Source: Paludibacteraceae bacterium
GTDB taxonomy: Bacteria > Bacteroidota > Bacteroidia > Bacteroidales > Paludibacteraceae
Length of the DNA stretch: 64,000 nt
Assembly: GCA_016297215.1 (NCBI GenBank)
Contig: JAEDGZ010000006.1
Span: 10,543-74,542, forward strand
Reading direction: 5' to 3'
Position numbers and translations under genes: made by a program. A model generated the notes under the pieces. That model ran no database searches. It was given only the letters and a program-made list of their open reading frames with translations, and was not told the DNA's origin. Positions 41,655 through 50,177 of this stretch are shown here, in pieces. Every line of letters begins with the position of its first letter. Position 1 is the first letter of the stretch.

Positions 41655-42107
41655 ATGATACAACGAGTTCAAACACTTTATCTATTGCTTGTCGTAATCC
41701 TTGGAGTATTGCAATGTTGCTTTGCTCCGGTACAATTCCTACCTACGGAAGGAGTGGAATATATCTCGCTTATGCCTTATACCAAGTGGCCCTTGGCGGT
41801 AATCAGCATAGCAATACCTTTGGTCGCTTTGGTAGATATCTTTCTTTTCAAACATAGACTTGTACAAGCGCGTTTGAACGTAGTAAACGTGGTGTTGTGT
41901 TTGGGTTACTATGCCTTATTGACATTGTATATTGCTTTCGTCGTGAAAGGCTACGAGCCAATAGGTGATGTCCTGTTGGCTGGTGCAGATTGGTATCTTA
42001 ATGTTTGGGCGGGACTGCCGCTGGTTTGCATCGTGCTGAGTATGATGGCTACTCGGCGGATATTAAAAGACGAGGCTTTGGTACGGGCGGCAGACAGAAT
42101 ACGCTGA
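41655..42107 (+). CDS. DUF4293 family membrane protein
   Basis: A 150-residue protein with four membrane helices (LYLLLVVILGVLQC; WPLAVISIAIPLVALVDIFLF; VNVVLCLGYYALLTLYIAFVV; WAGLPLVCIVLSMMATRRI) and the family start MIQRVQTLYLLL. DUF4293 is confined to Bacteroidota and has no known function. The C-terminal tail KDEALVRAADRIR is a conserved feature. Its stop codon directly abuts the stop of recQ, which converges on it. Confidence 0.88.
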   Translation: MIQRVQTLYLLLVVILGVLQCCFAPVQFLPTEGVEYISLMPYTKWPLAVISIAIPLVALVDIFLFKHRLVQARLNVVNVVLCLGYYALLTLYIAFVVKGYEPIGDVLLAGADWYLNVWAGLPLVCIVLSMMATRRILKDEALVRAADRIR

Positions 42108-43838
42108 TTAGGTGGATTTATTTTTGCTGCGACATACATCGCAATGTCCGCAGGGTGGGGCGGACAACTCCCCGAAATACCCCAACAGCAGTTGCTCGCG
42201 GCAGAATTGTTTTTGTTTGGCGTACTCCACCATCGCTCGCAATCGTTCCGCATATTGCGTTTGTCGCTCTTCATACACGCGCGGCGGCAGGTAGATTTCT
42301 GCCTGCCGTTCTTGTATTAATGTGAATGTGCAGGCAACGCTGCGTGGGATATAGGTGATGATATGCCGTTGTGCAAGGCTCACAAGTAACTCATGCTCCG
42401 TGTCGTCAATATACTGAAAATCCGTGAAAATCCCGCTATACTGCCGCATCAATTGGTCCAGCAAGCGTATCTGCTCGCGGCTCAAACTGTATTGCCCCAA
42501 CGCTTGCGCGGGGACATTGATGAGCACCCGCGGCGGGGTCTCGTGCTCCTCCTCAAAGCGGATATACCCCGCTTGGTCGAGCAGGTGCAACGCGGAGTAG
42601 GTCTGCAAAATAGGCAGGCGCATACGCTGGCAGAGTTCGTCTATATGTAGTGCAAACGAGTGGTCTAACCCGCTGCCGAGCCCCACTTGGTAGAAATCGC
42701 ACGTGCAATGATACACCCGCTCCACATACTCCTTGGGCGGATAGTTCGCAGACACCCGCCTCTTCGCTTTCGCGCGGTCTGCGGGATGATAGAGCAGCAC
42801 GGCATACGCGGTCTTCCCGTCGCGTCCTGCACGCCCTGCCTCTTGATAGTAGGCTTCGAGGCTGTCGGGCAAATCGTGGTGAATCACCACCCGCACGTCG
42901 GGCTTGTCGATACCCATGCCGAAAGCGTTGGTGCATACCATCACCCGCGTCTGCCCTGTCTTCCATTGTTCCTGCTTCGTATGACGCTCTTTGGGCGACA
43001 GCCCCGCATGATAGAAATCTGCTGAGATACGGTTCGTTACGAGTATCTCCGCCACTTCCTGCGCCCGCTTGCGGTTGCGCACATACACTATCGCGCTACC
43101 CGCCACGCGGCTCAAGATATGAACTATCTGCGCTAACTTCTCCTCTCGCCCGTCGCCTGTTGGCGACGCAGCAGCCTGCCCATTAACCACTGAACACTGC
43201 CCACTAACCACTTCCCTCACCACATACTGCAAATTCTCCCTCCGAAAACTCTTCTTCAGCAGGTTATTTTCCCGAAAATGCAGCCGCTCCTGTATGTCGT
43301 TTGCCACGGCGGGCGTGGCGGTGGCGGTCAGCGCCAGCACTGCCACCTCGGGCAGACTCTCGCGGATGTCGGCGATATGCAGATACGACGGGCGGAAGTC
43401 GTAGCCCCATTGCGAGATACAGTGTGCTTCGTCCACGGCAATCAGACATATCGGCAGTTCTGTCAGCCGTTTGCGAAATGCCTCGCTCTCCAACCGCTCC
43501 GGAGACACGTAGAGGAAATGATACGGACCGAACTGGCAGTTGTCCAGTGCCACCCGCTGTTGGTCGCGGCTCATGCCCGTGTATATGGCGGCGGCGAGGA
43601 TATCCCGTTGCCTGAGGTTCTCCACTTGGTCTTTCATCAGCGCAATCAGCGGCGTAACGACCAAGCACAGCCTGCCTTTGACCATCGTCGGTACCTGAAA
43701 ACACAGGCTCTTCCCCCCGCCCGTAGGCATCAGAGCAAGGGTGTCTTTGCCCGCGAGTACACTATCAATGATTTCCGCCTGTAATGGGCGGAAATCATCG
43801 TAATGCCAATATGTCCGAAGAACCTCTTTCGGAGACAT
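42108..43838 (-). CDS. recQ: RecQ-family DNA helicase, short form
   Basis: A 576-residue 3'-5' helicase. It has LMPTGGGKSLCFQVP (Walker A), IAVDEAHCISQWGYDFRPSY (DEAH), LTATATP, and GMGIDKPDVRVVIHHDLP with EAGRAGRDG. The C-terminal CGHCDVCRSK ending is a zinc-type tip but there is no HRDC domain. Between the two helicase lobes is an extra segment, VVSGQCSVVNGQAAASPTGDG, encoded by two copies of a 15-mer spaced 21 bases apart (43176-43211) and a CGTCGCC hairpin (43151-43168). These look like intergenic repeats that have entered the gene in frame. Confidence 0.93.
   Translation of the reverse strand: MSPKEVLRTYWHYDDFRPLQAEIIDSVLAGKDTLALMPTGGGKSLCFQVPTMVKGRLCLVVTPLIALMKDQVENLRQRDILAAAIYTGMSRDQQRVALDNCQFGPYHFLYVSPERLESEAFRKRLTELPICLIAVDEAHCISQWGYDFRPSYLHIADIRESLPEVAVLALTATATPAVANDIQERLHFRENNLLKKSFRRENLQYVVREVVSGQCSVVNGQAAASPTGDGREEKLAQIVHILSRVAGSAIVYVRNRKRAQEVAEILVTNRISADFYHAGLSPKERHTKQEQWKTGQTRVMVCTNAFGMGIDKPDVRVVIHHDLPDSLEAYYQEAGRAGRDGKTAYAVLLYHPADRAKAKRRVSANYPPKEYVERVYHCTCDFYQVGLGSGLDHSFALHIDELCQRMRLPILQTYSALHLLDQAGYIRFEEEHETPPRVLINVPAQALGQYSLSREQIRLLDQLMRQYSGIFTDFQYIDDTEHELLVSLAQRHIITYIPRSVACTFTLIQERQAEIYLPPRVYEERQTQYAERLRAMVEYAKQKQFCREQLLLGYFGELSAPPCGHCDVCRSKNKST
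43151..43211 (-). repeat. Hairpin and direct repeat inside recQ
   Basis: CGTCGCC-TGTT-GGCGACG (43151-43168) is followed by CTGCCCATTAACCAC (43176-43190) and CTGCCCACTAACCAC (43197-43211), 21 bases apart, which keeps the frame. Confidence 0.88.
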
Positions 43839-43855
43839 GTTGTTCTATGCCGGAT

Positions 43856-45049
43856 TTACTTATTCAGCACGCCGAGGGCTTTGCCCACCTTGACGAACGC
43901 TGCCACGCCCTTGTCCAATTGCTCGCGGGTATGAGCGGCGGAGAGTTGCACGCGGATACGCGCTTGTCCCTGCGGCACTACGGGGTAGTAGAAGCCAGTA
44001 ACATAGATGCCTTCTTCTTGCAGAGCGGCTGCAAACTCTTGGCTCAGACGAGCGTCGTAGAGCATCACGGCGCAGATGGCCGATTGCGTGGGCTTGATGT
44101 CGAAACCTGCTTCTTTCATGCGTGCCACGAAATAGTCGGTGTTAGCATGCAGGCGGTCTTGCAACTCGTTGCTGCGAGTCAGTATCTCGAAGGTCTTGAT
44201 ACCCGCGGCAGCAATCATCGGAGGGATGGAGTTGCTGAACAGATACGGGCGACTGCGCTGGCGCAGCAGGTCGATAATCTCCTTCTTACCCGTGGTGAAG
44301 CCGCCTACCGAGCCGCCGAACGCCTTGCCGAGCGTGCCCGTGATAATCTCTATCTTCCCGCGCAGGTCGTATTGTTCGGTTACGCCGTGTCCCGTCTTGC
44401 CGACAACACCCGCGGAGTGGCTCTCGTCCACCATCACGAGGGCGTTGTATTTCTGTGCGAGTTCGTAAATCTTATCCAGCGGGCAGACGTTGCCGTCCAT
44501 GGAGAACACGCCGTCGGTGGCGATGATACGGAAGCGCTGTGCCTGTGCTTTCTTCAGTTGCTCCTCAAGGTCAGCCATATCGCCGTTGGCATAGCGGTAG
44601 CGCACTGCCTTGCATAGGCGCACGCCGTCGATGATAGACGCGTGGTTGAGGGCGTCGGAGATGATGGCGTCTTGGTCGGTCAAGAGAGGCTCAAACAAAC
44701 CGCCATTGGCATCGAAACAAGCCGCATAGAGGATGGTGTCCTCGGTGCCGAAGAAGTCGGAGATGGCTTGCTCCAACTGCTTGTGGGTGTCCTGCGTGCC
44801 GCAGATGAAGCGCACGGATGCCATGCCGTAGCCGCGAGCGTCCATGCGCTCTTTGGCTGCCTGAATGAGTTCGGCATTGTCGGCAAGACCGAGGTAGTTG
44901 TTCGCACAGAAGTTAATCACATCCTTGTTGCCTTCCACCTTGATAGCAGACGACTGCGGAGTGATAATCACGCGCTCGTTCTTGTACAGACCGGCGTCTT
45001 TGATGTCTTGCAAAGTAGCCTGCAAGTGGGCTTGAAAGTCTGAATACAT
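43856..45049 (-). CDS. kbl: Glycine C-acetyltransferase (2-amino-3-ketobutyrate CoA ligase)
   Basis: A 397-residue PLP enzyme of the alpha-oxoamine synthase family, cleaving 2-amino-3-oxobutyrate with CoA to glycine and acetyl-CoA. The PLP lysine is in IITGTLGKAFGGSVGG, with NFCANNYLGLADN near the start, DESHSAGVVGKTGHG, and the length (397) equal to that of the E. coli enzyme. The usual partner, threonine dehydrogenase, is not adjacent. It lies between gldF (27 bases upstream) and recQ (17 bases downstream). Confidence 0.94.
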   Translation of the reverse strand: MYSDFQAHLQATLQDIKDAGLYKNERVIITPQSSAIKVEGNKDVINFCANNYLGLADNAELIQAAKERMDARGYGMASVRFICGTQDTHKQLEQAISDFFGTEDTILYAACFDANGGLFEPLLTDQDAIISDALNHASIIDGVRLCKAVRYRYANGDMADLEEQLKKAQAQRFRIIATDGVFSMDGNVCPLDKIYELAQKYNALVMVDESHSAGVVGKTGHGVTEQYDLRGKIEIITGTLGKAFGGSVGGFTTGKKEIIDLLRQRSRPYLFSNSIPPMIAAAGIKTFEILTRSNELQDRLHANTDYFVARMKEAGFDIKPTQSAICAVMLYDARLSQEFAAALQEEGIYVTGFYYPVVPQGQARIRVQLSAAHTREQLDKGVAAFVKVGKALGVLNK

Positions 45050-45076
45050 GGTATGTAAGTATTTAATGATTAGTGG

Positions 45077-45736
45077 TCATTGGTTAGTATGTAGTGTGCC
45101 AATGCTTAGCAAAACCCCGATGGCGGCAGTGGAGAGCATGAGCAGCACATCGCGCAGGTCTATCACGCCGCGGGCAAGGCTGCGGTAGTGGTCTTGCAAA
45201 AGCACCCAATAGAGCACGAAGCACCCCAAAGCGCCGAGGATGAAGCAGACTATTTGACTGCGGCTGAGTGTGGCAGCCAGCAAGCCTATTCCGAGGAAGG
45301 CTGCACTAAGCAATATCAGTCCGATAAACGCCCCTGCAAACGCCCCTGCGTCGAGGTTCCCCATCGGCTCTGCCATATACGCTACGGCAAAGTAGTGCAC
45401 CACGCAAGGCAGCAAAGCAATCAGCATGAGCAACCATGCGGCGAAGAACTTCCCGCATACCAGCCGCCAAACAGGCACCCGCTTGCTGCGGAGCAAGTCC
45501 CACATGCCGGAGTTGCGCTCCTCGGCAAACAGCCGCATAGTCAGCGCGGGGCAAAGCAACATCAGTAGCCATGGCGACAACTGAAACAGTCCATCCACCT
45601 GCGCATAGCCTGATTCTACGATGTTCCACTCCCCGGGAATGACCCATAGAAACAAACTAATCGCCAGCAGATACAGCCCGATAACGATATACGCTATCGG
45701 CGTAGAGAAATAATATGCTAATTCTTTGCGAAACAC
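45077..45736 (-). CDS. gldF: GldF-like ABC transporter permease
   Basis: A 219-residue membrane protein with about six helices and the GldF start FRKELAYYFSTPIAYIVIGLYLL, FAEERNSGMWDLLRSKRVPVWRLVCGKF and ALGCFVLYWVLL. In gliding Bacteroidota, GldF is the permease of the GldAFG exporter and gldG follows it. Here no gldG is present; kbl comes next. GldF may therefore pair with a GldG elsewhere, or serve a different exporter. Confidence 0.9.
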   Translation of the reverse strand: MFRKELAYYFSTPIAYIVIGLYLLAISLFLWVIPGEWNIVESGYAQVDGLFQLSPWLLMLLCPALTMRLFAEERNSGMWDLLRSKRVPVWRLVCGKFFAAWLLMLIALLPCVVHYFAVAYMAEPMGNLDAGAFAGAFIGLILLSAAFLGIGLLAATLSRSQIVCFILGALGCFVLYWVLLQDHYRSLARGVIDLRDVLLMLSTAAIGVLLSIGTLHTNQ

Positions 45737-45768
45737 GATGGAATAGTGGTTAGAGTCCTTTATTTGCT

Positions 45769-45797
45769 CTCCCCCTTATAGGGGGAGTCGGAGGGGG
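45769..45797. repeat. C-rich/G-rich palindrome
   Basis: CTCCCCC-TTATA-GGGGGAG then TCGGAGGGGG, between gldF and the permease gene. Similar C/G-rich inverted stretches occur at 23245-23280 and 23338-23378. On the minus strand it may act as an mRNA stem. Confidence 0.75.
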
Positions 45798-45799
45798 TC

Positions 45800-47176
45800 C
45801 TATTTCTCCGTCTTCGGGAAGAAAATCCAGAAAGCGATAGTTACTAGTAATGCAAAAGCCGCAAAGATATACCATGCTTCTTGCCAACCAGCCCACATTT
45901 GTTCTGCTGCTTCTTGAATCTTAAGCAATGCTTCAGATGAAATATTAGTCCAATCTATTTGCCCCTCAGCATCGCGGATAACACCGAGATTTGACTCCAA
46001 TAATGGGTCTGCTGCATCACCGTTCTTTTGAATCATTGGAACAGTCATGTTTACAATCTTCTGTGCAGCCAGTGTACCGATGGTTGCTCCTAAACCATTT
46101 GTCATTACCATGAATAGACCTTGTGCTGATGAGCGCTGTGCTTCATTGGTCTCCTGATCTACGTAAAGTGCTCCAGAGATATTAAAGAAGTCAAAGGCAA
46201 AGCCATAGACAATGCAACTAAGTACGAAGAGTAATACACCCGGGAATCCAGGGTTTCCAGCACCGAAGAGACCAAAACGGAACACCCAAGCGAACATCGC
46301 CATAAGCATCACATTCTTGATTCCAAAATGCTTCAGGAAGAAAGGAATTGCAAGAATACAGAGTGCTTCGCAAATCTGACTGATAGAAATAAGGATTCCC
46401 GAGTGCTGTACACCAAAGGTATTCGTCCAGTTCCTGAAATATTCGAAACTACCGAGGAATGGGTTAGCAAAACCATTAGTAACTTGAAGACACATTCCTA
46501 ACAACATAGAGAATACAAAGAACAGCGCCATCTTCTTTTGCTTGAAGAGCGCGAATGCCTTTAAACCAAGTGCTTCAACCATGTCTACATTACCCTCCAC
46601 TTTCTTGATTTCGCAATTCGGCAGTGTCAGCGAATAAACGGCAAGCACTAAACTTAAGCCTCCACTGATAATGAATTGTGCCGGAGTGTCCATCGCACCT
46701 ACGAGGTCTACCCCCCACATGGTAGCAATAAAACCTACTGTACCGAATACACGAATCGGAGGGAAGTCTTTGACAGTGTCCAAACCTGCTTTAACGAGGG
46801 CGTTGAATGCCACCGAGTTCGTCAGCGCAATAGTCGGCATGAAGAATGCAACAGAAATGGTGTAGAGGGTAAAGAGCGGCGCAAAAACCACATCTGAGCC
46901 AGCTGAGAAGGCATAGACTCCTGCTGCAACCATGAAGAGACCTGCCAAACCATGACAGAGACTTAATGCTTTCTGAGCCTGAAGCCAACGGTCTGCAACA
47001 ATACCCATAAGGGCAGGCATAAAAAGACTGACAATACCCTGAACAGAGTAGAACCAGCCTATTTGACTACCAAAACCATGAACTCCTAAATAGCGTCCCA
47101 TAGAGGTTAAGTACGCTCCCCAAACGGCAAACTCGAGGAAGTTCATTAGCATTAGCCGTAGTTTCATGTGTTTCAT
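45800..47176 (-). CDS. Nucleoside:H+ symporter-like permease (NupG/MFS)
   Basis: A 458-residue 12-helix transporter. The start MNFLEFAVWGAYLTSMGRYLG is the signature of the nucleoside H+ symporter family (NupG, XapB), with WFYSVQGIVSLFMPALMGIVADRW and FMVMTNGLGATIGTLAAQKIV. It would take up nucleosides across the inner membrane. The base composition is somewhat more A+T rich than its neighbours. There is a second ATG at codon 4; the start at 47176 is chosen by length. The region between helices 11 and 12 (about 390-425) is long and charged. Confidence 0.88.
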   Translation of the reverse strand: MKHMKLRLMLMNFLEFAVWGAYLTSMGRYLGVHGFGSQIGWFYSVQGIVSLFMPALMGIVADRWLQAQKALSLCHGLAGLFMVAAGVYAFSAGSDVVFAPLFTLYTISVAFFMPTIALTNSVAFNALVKAGLDTVKDFPPIRVFGTVGFIATMWGVDLVGAMDTPAQFIISGGLSLVLAVYSLTLPNCEIKKVEGNVDMVEALGLKAFALFKQKKMALFFVFSMLLGMCLQVTNGFANPFLGSFEYFRNWTNTFGVQHSGILISISQICEALCILAIPFFLKHFGIKNVMLMAMFAWVFRFGLFGAGNPGFPGVLLFVLSCIVYGFAFDFFNISGALYVDQETNEAQRSSAQGLFMVMTNGLGATIGTLAAQKIVNMTVPMIQKNGDAADPLLESNLGVIRDAEGQIDWTNISSEALLKIQEAAEQMWAGWQEAWYIFAAFALLVTIAFWIFFPKTEK

Positions 47177-47216
47177 AGTGTATGTATTTTTCGTAGTTTA
47201 CGTTATTTTTGTTGCA

Positions 47217-48866
47217 TCAGAACTCGCTGGTGAAGTGGAACTTGATATGTTTGTAGTCGTTCTGCGCCATTTGCAGGACGTAGGCGCTGTCCGCCATGAA
47301 GACATCGCGACCGTCTTTGTCGAATGCCATATACTGCGCTTTGCGTTTCTTGAACATCTCCAACTCCGCCGCGTCGTCGCTCTCTATCCAGCAGGCTTTG
47401 TACATCTGCAGCGGCTCCCAGCGGCATTTGGCGTTGTACTCATGCTCCAAGCGATACTGTATCACCTCAAACTGCAACTGCCCGACGGTGCCGATAATCT
47501 TGCGCCCGTTCATCTGGCTGACAAAGAGTTGCGCCACACCTTCGTCCATGAGTTGGCTCACCCCCTTGTCGAGTTGTTTCTGCTTCATCGGGTCGGCGTT
47601 CTCTATGTATTTGAACATCTCCGGCGAGAACGACGGCAGTCCCTTGAAGTGCAAGTCCTCGCCCGCCGTCAGCGTGTCGCCTATCTTGAAGTTTCCGGTA
47701 TCGGGCAGACCGATGATGTCGCCCGCAAAGGCTTCGTCCACCGTCTCCTTGCGCTGCGCCATGAAGCATGTCGGCGACGAGAAACGCATCTGCTGCCCCT
47801 TGCGCACGTGTTTATAATAGGTGTTGCGTTCGAACTTACCGCTGCATATCTTGAAGAACGCAATGCAGGAACGGTGGTTGGGGTCCATATTCGCGTGAAT
47901 CTTAAAGCAGAAGCCCGTGAACTTGTCTTCCATAGGCTCCACTTTCCGCTCCACGGCATCCACGGGAAGCGGGGAGGGGGCAATACGCACGAAGCATTCC
48001 AGCAACTCCTTCACGCCGAAGGTGTTGAGCGCCGAGCCGAAGAATACAGGTGCCAACTCGCCCGCGAGGTAGTCTGCGTGGGAGAAGGGGTTATACACAC
48101 CCTCTATCATCTCCAAGTCTTCTTGCAGTTTTGCGGCATCTTGCTCGCCTACCAACTCGGCTATCTGCGGGTCGTTCACATCGTCAAAACGCAGCGACTC
48201 GGTAACATGCGTCTTGTCGGGCTGGTAGAGGTCGAGCGTAGATTGGAAGATGTTGTACACGCCCTTGAAGCGCGGACCGCTATTTATGGGCCAACTGAGC
48301 GGGCGCACATGAATACCCAACTCCTGTTCTACCTCATCCAGCAAGTCGAACGGGTCTTTACCCTCGCGGTCCATCTTGTTGATAAAGACCATCACGGGGG
48401 TCTTGCGCATGCGACATACCTGCATCAGTCGGCGTGTCTGTGTCTCCACACCTTTCGCAGCGTCTATCACAATAATCACCGAGTCCACGGCAGTCAGCGT
48501 GCGGAAGGTGTCCTCCGCAAAGTCTTGGTGTCCGGGGGTGTCAAGGATATTGATATGATAGACCGTCTCGCCTTGCTGTTCTCCGTTAATGTCCGTTAAT
48601 GAACCGTTAATCGTTTGGTTAGCAGGTTTGTAATCAAATCCCATGACGGAGGTTGCCACAGATATACCGCGCTGTTTCTCTATCTCCATCCAGTCGGAGG
48701 TAGCGGTCTTGCGTATCTTGTTTGACTTGACGGCACCCGCCACATGAATAGCGCCTCCGTAGAGGAGCAGTTTCTCGGTCAGAGTAGTCTTACCCGCATC
48801 GGGGTGTGAGATAATGGCGAACGTCCGCCGCCTAAGTATTTCCTGTTGTTCGTTTGTTGAGAGCAT
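47217..48866 (-). CDS. prfC: Peptide chain release factor 3
   Basis: A 549-residue translational GTPase that recycles RF1/RF2. P-loop ISHPDAGKTTLTEKL, DTPGHQDFAEDT (G3) and FINKMDREGKDPFDLLDE (G4) are present, and SDWMEIEKQRGISVATSVM is the RF3 switch I. Just before the G3 motif is an extra loop, KPANQTINGSLTDINGEQQGETVYH, encoded partly by three CCGTTAAT-type units (48583-48611). RF3 normally has only a short loop there, so the insert is probably a captured simple repeat. The gene is 2 bases after the GIY-YIG gene. Confidence 0.95.
   Translation of the reverse strand: MLSTNEQQEILRRRTFAIISHPDAGKTTLTEKLLLYGGAIHVAGAVKSNKIRKTATSDWMEIEKQRGISVATSVMGFDYKPANQTINGSLTDINGEQQGETVYHINILDTPGHQDFAEDTFRTLTAVDSVIIVIDAAKGVETQTRRLMQVCRMRKTPVMVFINKMDREGKDPFDLLDEVEQELGIHVRPLSWPINSGPRFKGVYNIFQSTLDLYQPDKTHVTESLRFDDVNDPQIAELVGEQDAAKLQEDLEMIEGVYNPFSHADYLAGELAPVFFGSALNTFGVKELLECFVRIAPSPLPVDAVERKVEPMEDKFTGFCFKIHANMDPNHRSCIAFFKICSGKFERNTYYKHVRKGQQMRFSSPTCFMAQRKETVDEAFAGDIIGLPDTGNFKIGDTLTAGEDLHFKGLPSFSPEMFKYIENADPMKQKQLDKGVSQLMDEGVAQLFVSQMNGRKIIGTVGQLQFEVIQYRLEHEYNAKCRWEPLQMYKACWIESDDAAELEMFKKRKAQYMAFDKDGRDVFMADSAYVLQMAQNDYKHIKFHFTSEF
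48579..48611 (-). repeat. Simple repeat inside prfC
   Basis: Three units of CCGTTAAT at 48583, 48593 and 48604 (ATTAACGG on the coding strand). The 13-mer CATTAACGGAGAA found here also occurs between genes at 62852-62864. Confidence 0.88.
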
Positions 48867-48868
48867 GT

Positions 48869-49540
48869 TTATTCTAATGATTCTTTTTCTTTGCGTAAGT
48901 CGGTAAGTTTCTTTCCTTTATAGGTAAAGTAAGCAGGTCCCTGATAAGCTGCGGATGGTGTGCGCTTTTCCTCCGGCATATACGTTCCTGTGAAAGCAGA
49001 CAATGTAAAGATTCGGTCTTGATATTCTATGTGGTTGTCGTCTGCAACCCGTACTTTTATTTTCGTGGGGATAAATTCTATTTCTTCCCCTTCCTGAACC
49101 CCAATCATAGAAAAACGAAAACTTGCACGCGCAGTGTGGCGAACTTTCTCATTCTCATTCTCTGTCTTTTCCGGTTTACACTCTTGCTCTGGGATAAGTT
49201 TTCCTTGCTCATCAGGGCGAAGAATCACAGCATCATCCAAAGTGATAGAAATATTCCGTAATATATCCAATGCCTGTGCCGGTTTGATATTAAAGAACTC
49301 ACGTCCCGGACGAATACGCAAGTTTGTCAAACTGTCAATGGTCTTGTGGACCAACCGCTCTACTTCGTTGAATTTGGTAGTCCGCAAAATAGCGTATATA
49401 TTGTAAGGCAAAGGTACCGCTGTATTATCTAACTCTTTAGCGCGTACATCCACCGGACGGCTTGATTTTCCTATCTTTACCCAATCTTCGCGAAAGGAAG
49501 GATTGGTCAAGATATAAACATATCCTATTTTATTCTCCAT
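48869..49540 (-). CDS. GIY-YIG-type nuclease-like protein
   Basis: A 223-residue protein. The start at 49540 (MENKIGYVYILTN) is preferred to an in-frame ATG 15 codons upstream, which would overlap ridA. The first half carries the GIY-YIG/T5orf172 pattern: GYVYILTNPSF, WVKIGKSSRPVDVRAKELDN, VERLVHKTIDSL and a final FF. The second half (RASFRFSMIGVQEGEEIEFIPTK ... SLSAFTG) resembles a small beta domain that I have seen at the end of such proteins; I do not give it a name. Role unknown; its A+T content is higher than that of ridA and prfC on either side. Confidence 0.8.
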   Translation of the reverse strand: MENKIGYVYILTNPSFREDWVKIGKSSRPVDVRAKELDNTAVPLPYNIYAILRTTKFNEVERLVHKTIDSLTNLRIRPGREFFNIKPAQALDILRNISITLDDAVILRPDEQGKLIPEQECKPEKTENENEKVRHTARASFRFSMIGVQEGEEIEFIPTKIKVRVADDNHIEYQDRIFTLSAFTGTYMPEEKRTPSAAYQGPAYFTYKGKKLTDLRKEKESLE

Positions 49541-49571
49541 TTTGATAATGCTTCTTTGACACTCGATAGCC

Positions 49572-49943
49572 CTACAATACCGCAATTACTTCAATCTCTA
49601 CCAGTCCGCCTTTGGGGAGTTGGGCTACGGCTACGGCGGAGCGGGCGGGGAACGGGGCTTTGAAGAGGGTGGAGTACACCTCATTCAGCGTGGCAAAGTT
49701 CGCCATATCGGTGAGGAATACTGTGGTCTTCACTACATGGCTTGCGTCCGTGCCTGCCGCCTCCAATATCGCGGCTACGTTCTTCACCGATTGCTCTGCT
49801 TGGCTGCGGAAGTCCGTGCCTGCAAAGTCGCCTGTCTTGGGGTCAATACCGAGTTGTCCGCTCGCAAAGAGCATGCCGTTAGCCACTACTGCTTGGCTGT
49901 ATGCGCCTATTGCTGCCGGCGCGTTGGGAGTGTTGATAATCAT
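49572..49943 (-). CDS. RidA-family enamine/imine deaminase
   Basis: A 123-residue YjgF/YER057c/UK114 protein that hydrolyses reactive 2-aminoacrylate-type intermediates. The family motifs are GAYSQAVVANGMLFASGQLGIDPKTG and PARSAVAVAQLPKGGLVEIEVIAVL, with the substrate-binding Arg in PARSAV. Length and motif spacing are standard. It is the first gene of a run ridA, GIY-YIG, prfC and nupG-like, all minus. Confidence 0.94.
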   Translation of the reverse strand: MIINTPNAPAAIGAYSQAVVANGMLFASGQLGIDPKTGDFAGTDFRSQAEQSVKNVAAILEAAGTDASHVVKTTVFLTDMANFATLNEVYSTLFKAPFPARSAVAVAQLPKGGLVEIEVIAVL

Positions 49944-50177
49944 GTCAATTATGAGTTATTAAAAAGATTCGTAATAAGAAAGATTAGAAATGTGGTTACT
50001 ATTTAGTCTCTTTCCCTCTGCACTTCCGTCAAAATCCTTCCGAATCTCTGCGCGGCGTAGCCGTGCAAGGTGTTTTATTATTTGCCTGCTCGCTGTCGCT
50101 CGCGAGATTATCAAGGATTATTACGGAGCCTATCGAAGCAACCTCATGAGAGTCTATGTCAAGGGCAGGGGTGGGTC

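Noticed and set aside
43784..44617. A 277-codon plus-strand open frame
   Set aside because: It is opposite kbl and has no recognisable domain.
47166..48599. A 477-codon plus-strand open frame
   Set aside because: It runs opposite the RF3 gene, whose GTPase motifs are clear; His/Val/Leu-rich text of the frame is typical of an antisense shadow.
49944..50177. Gap between ridA and the C1 peptidase gene searched for a gene or RNA
   Set aside because: Only short frames without start context and no stable hairpin with T run were seen.
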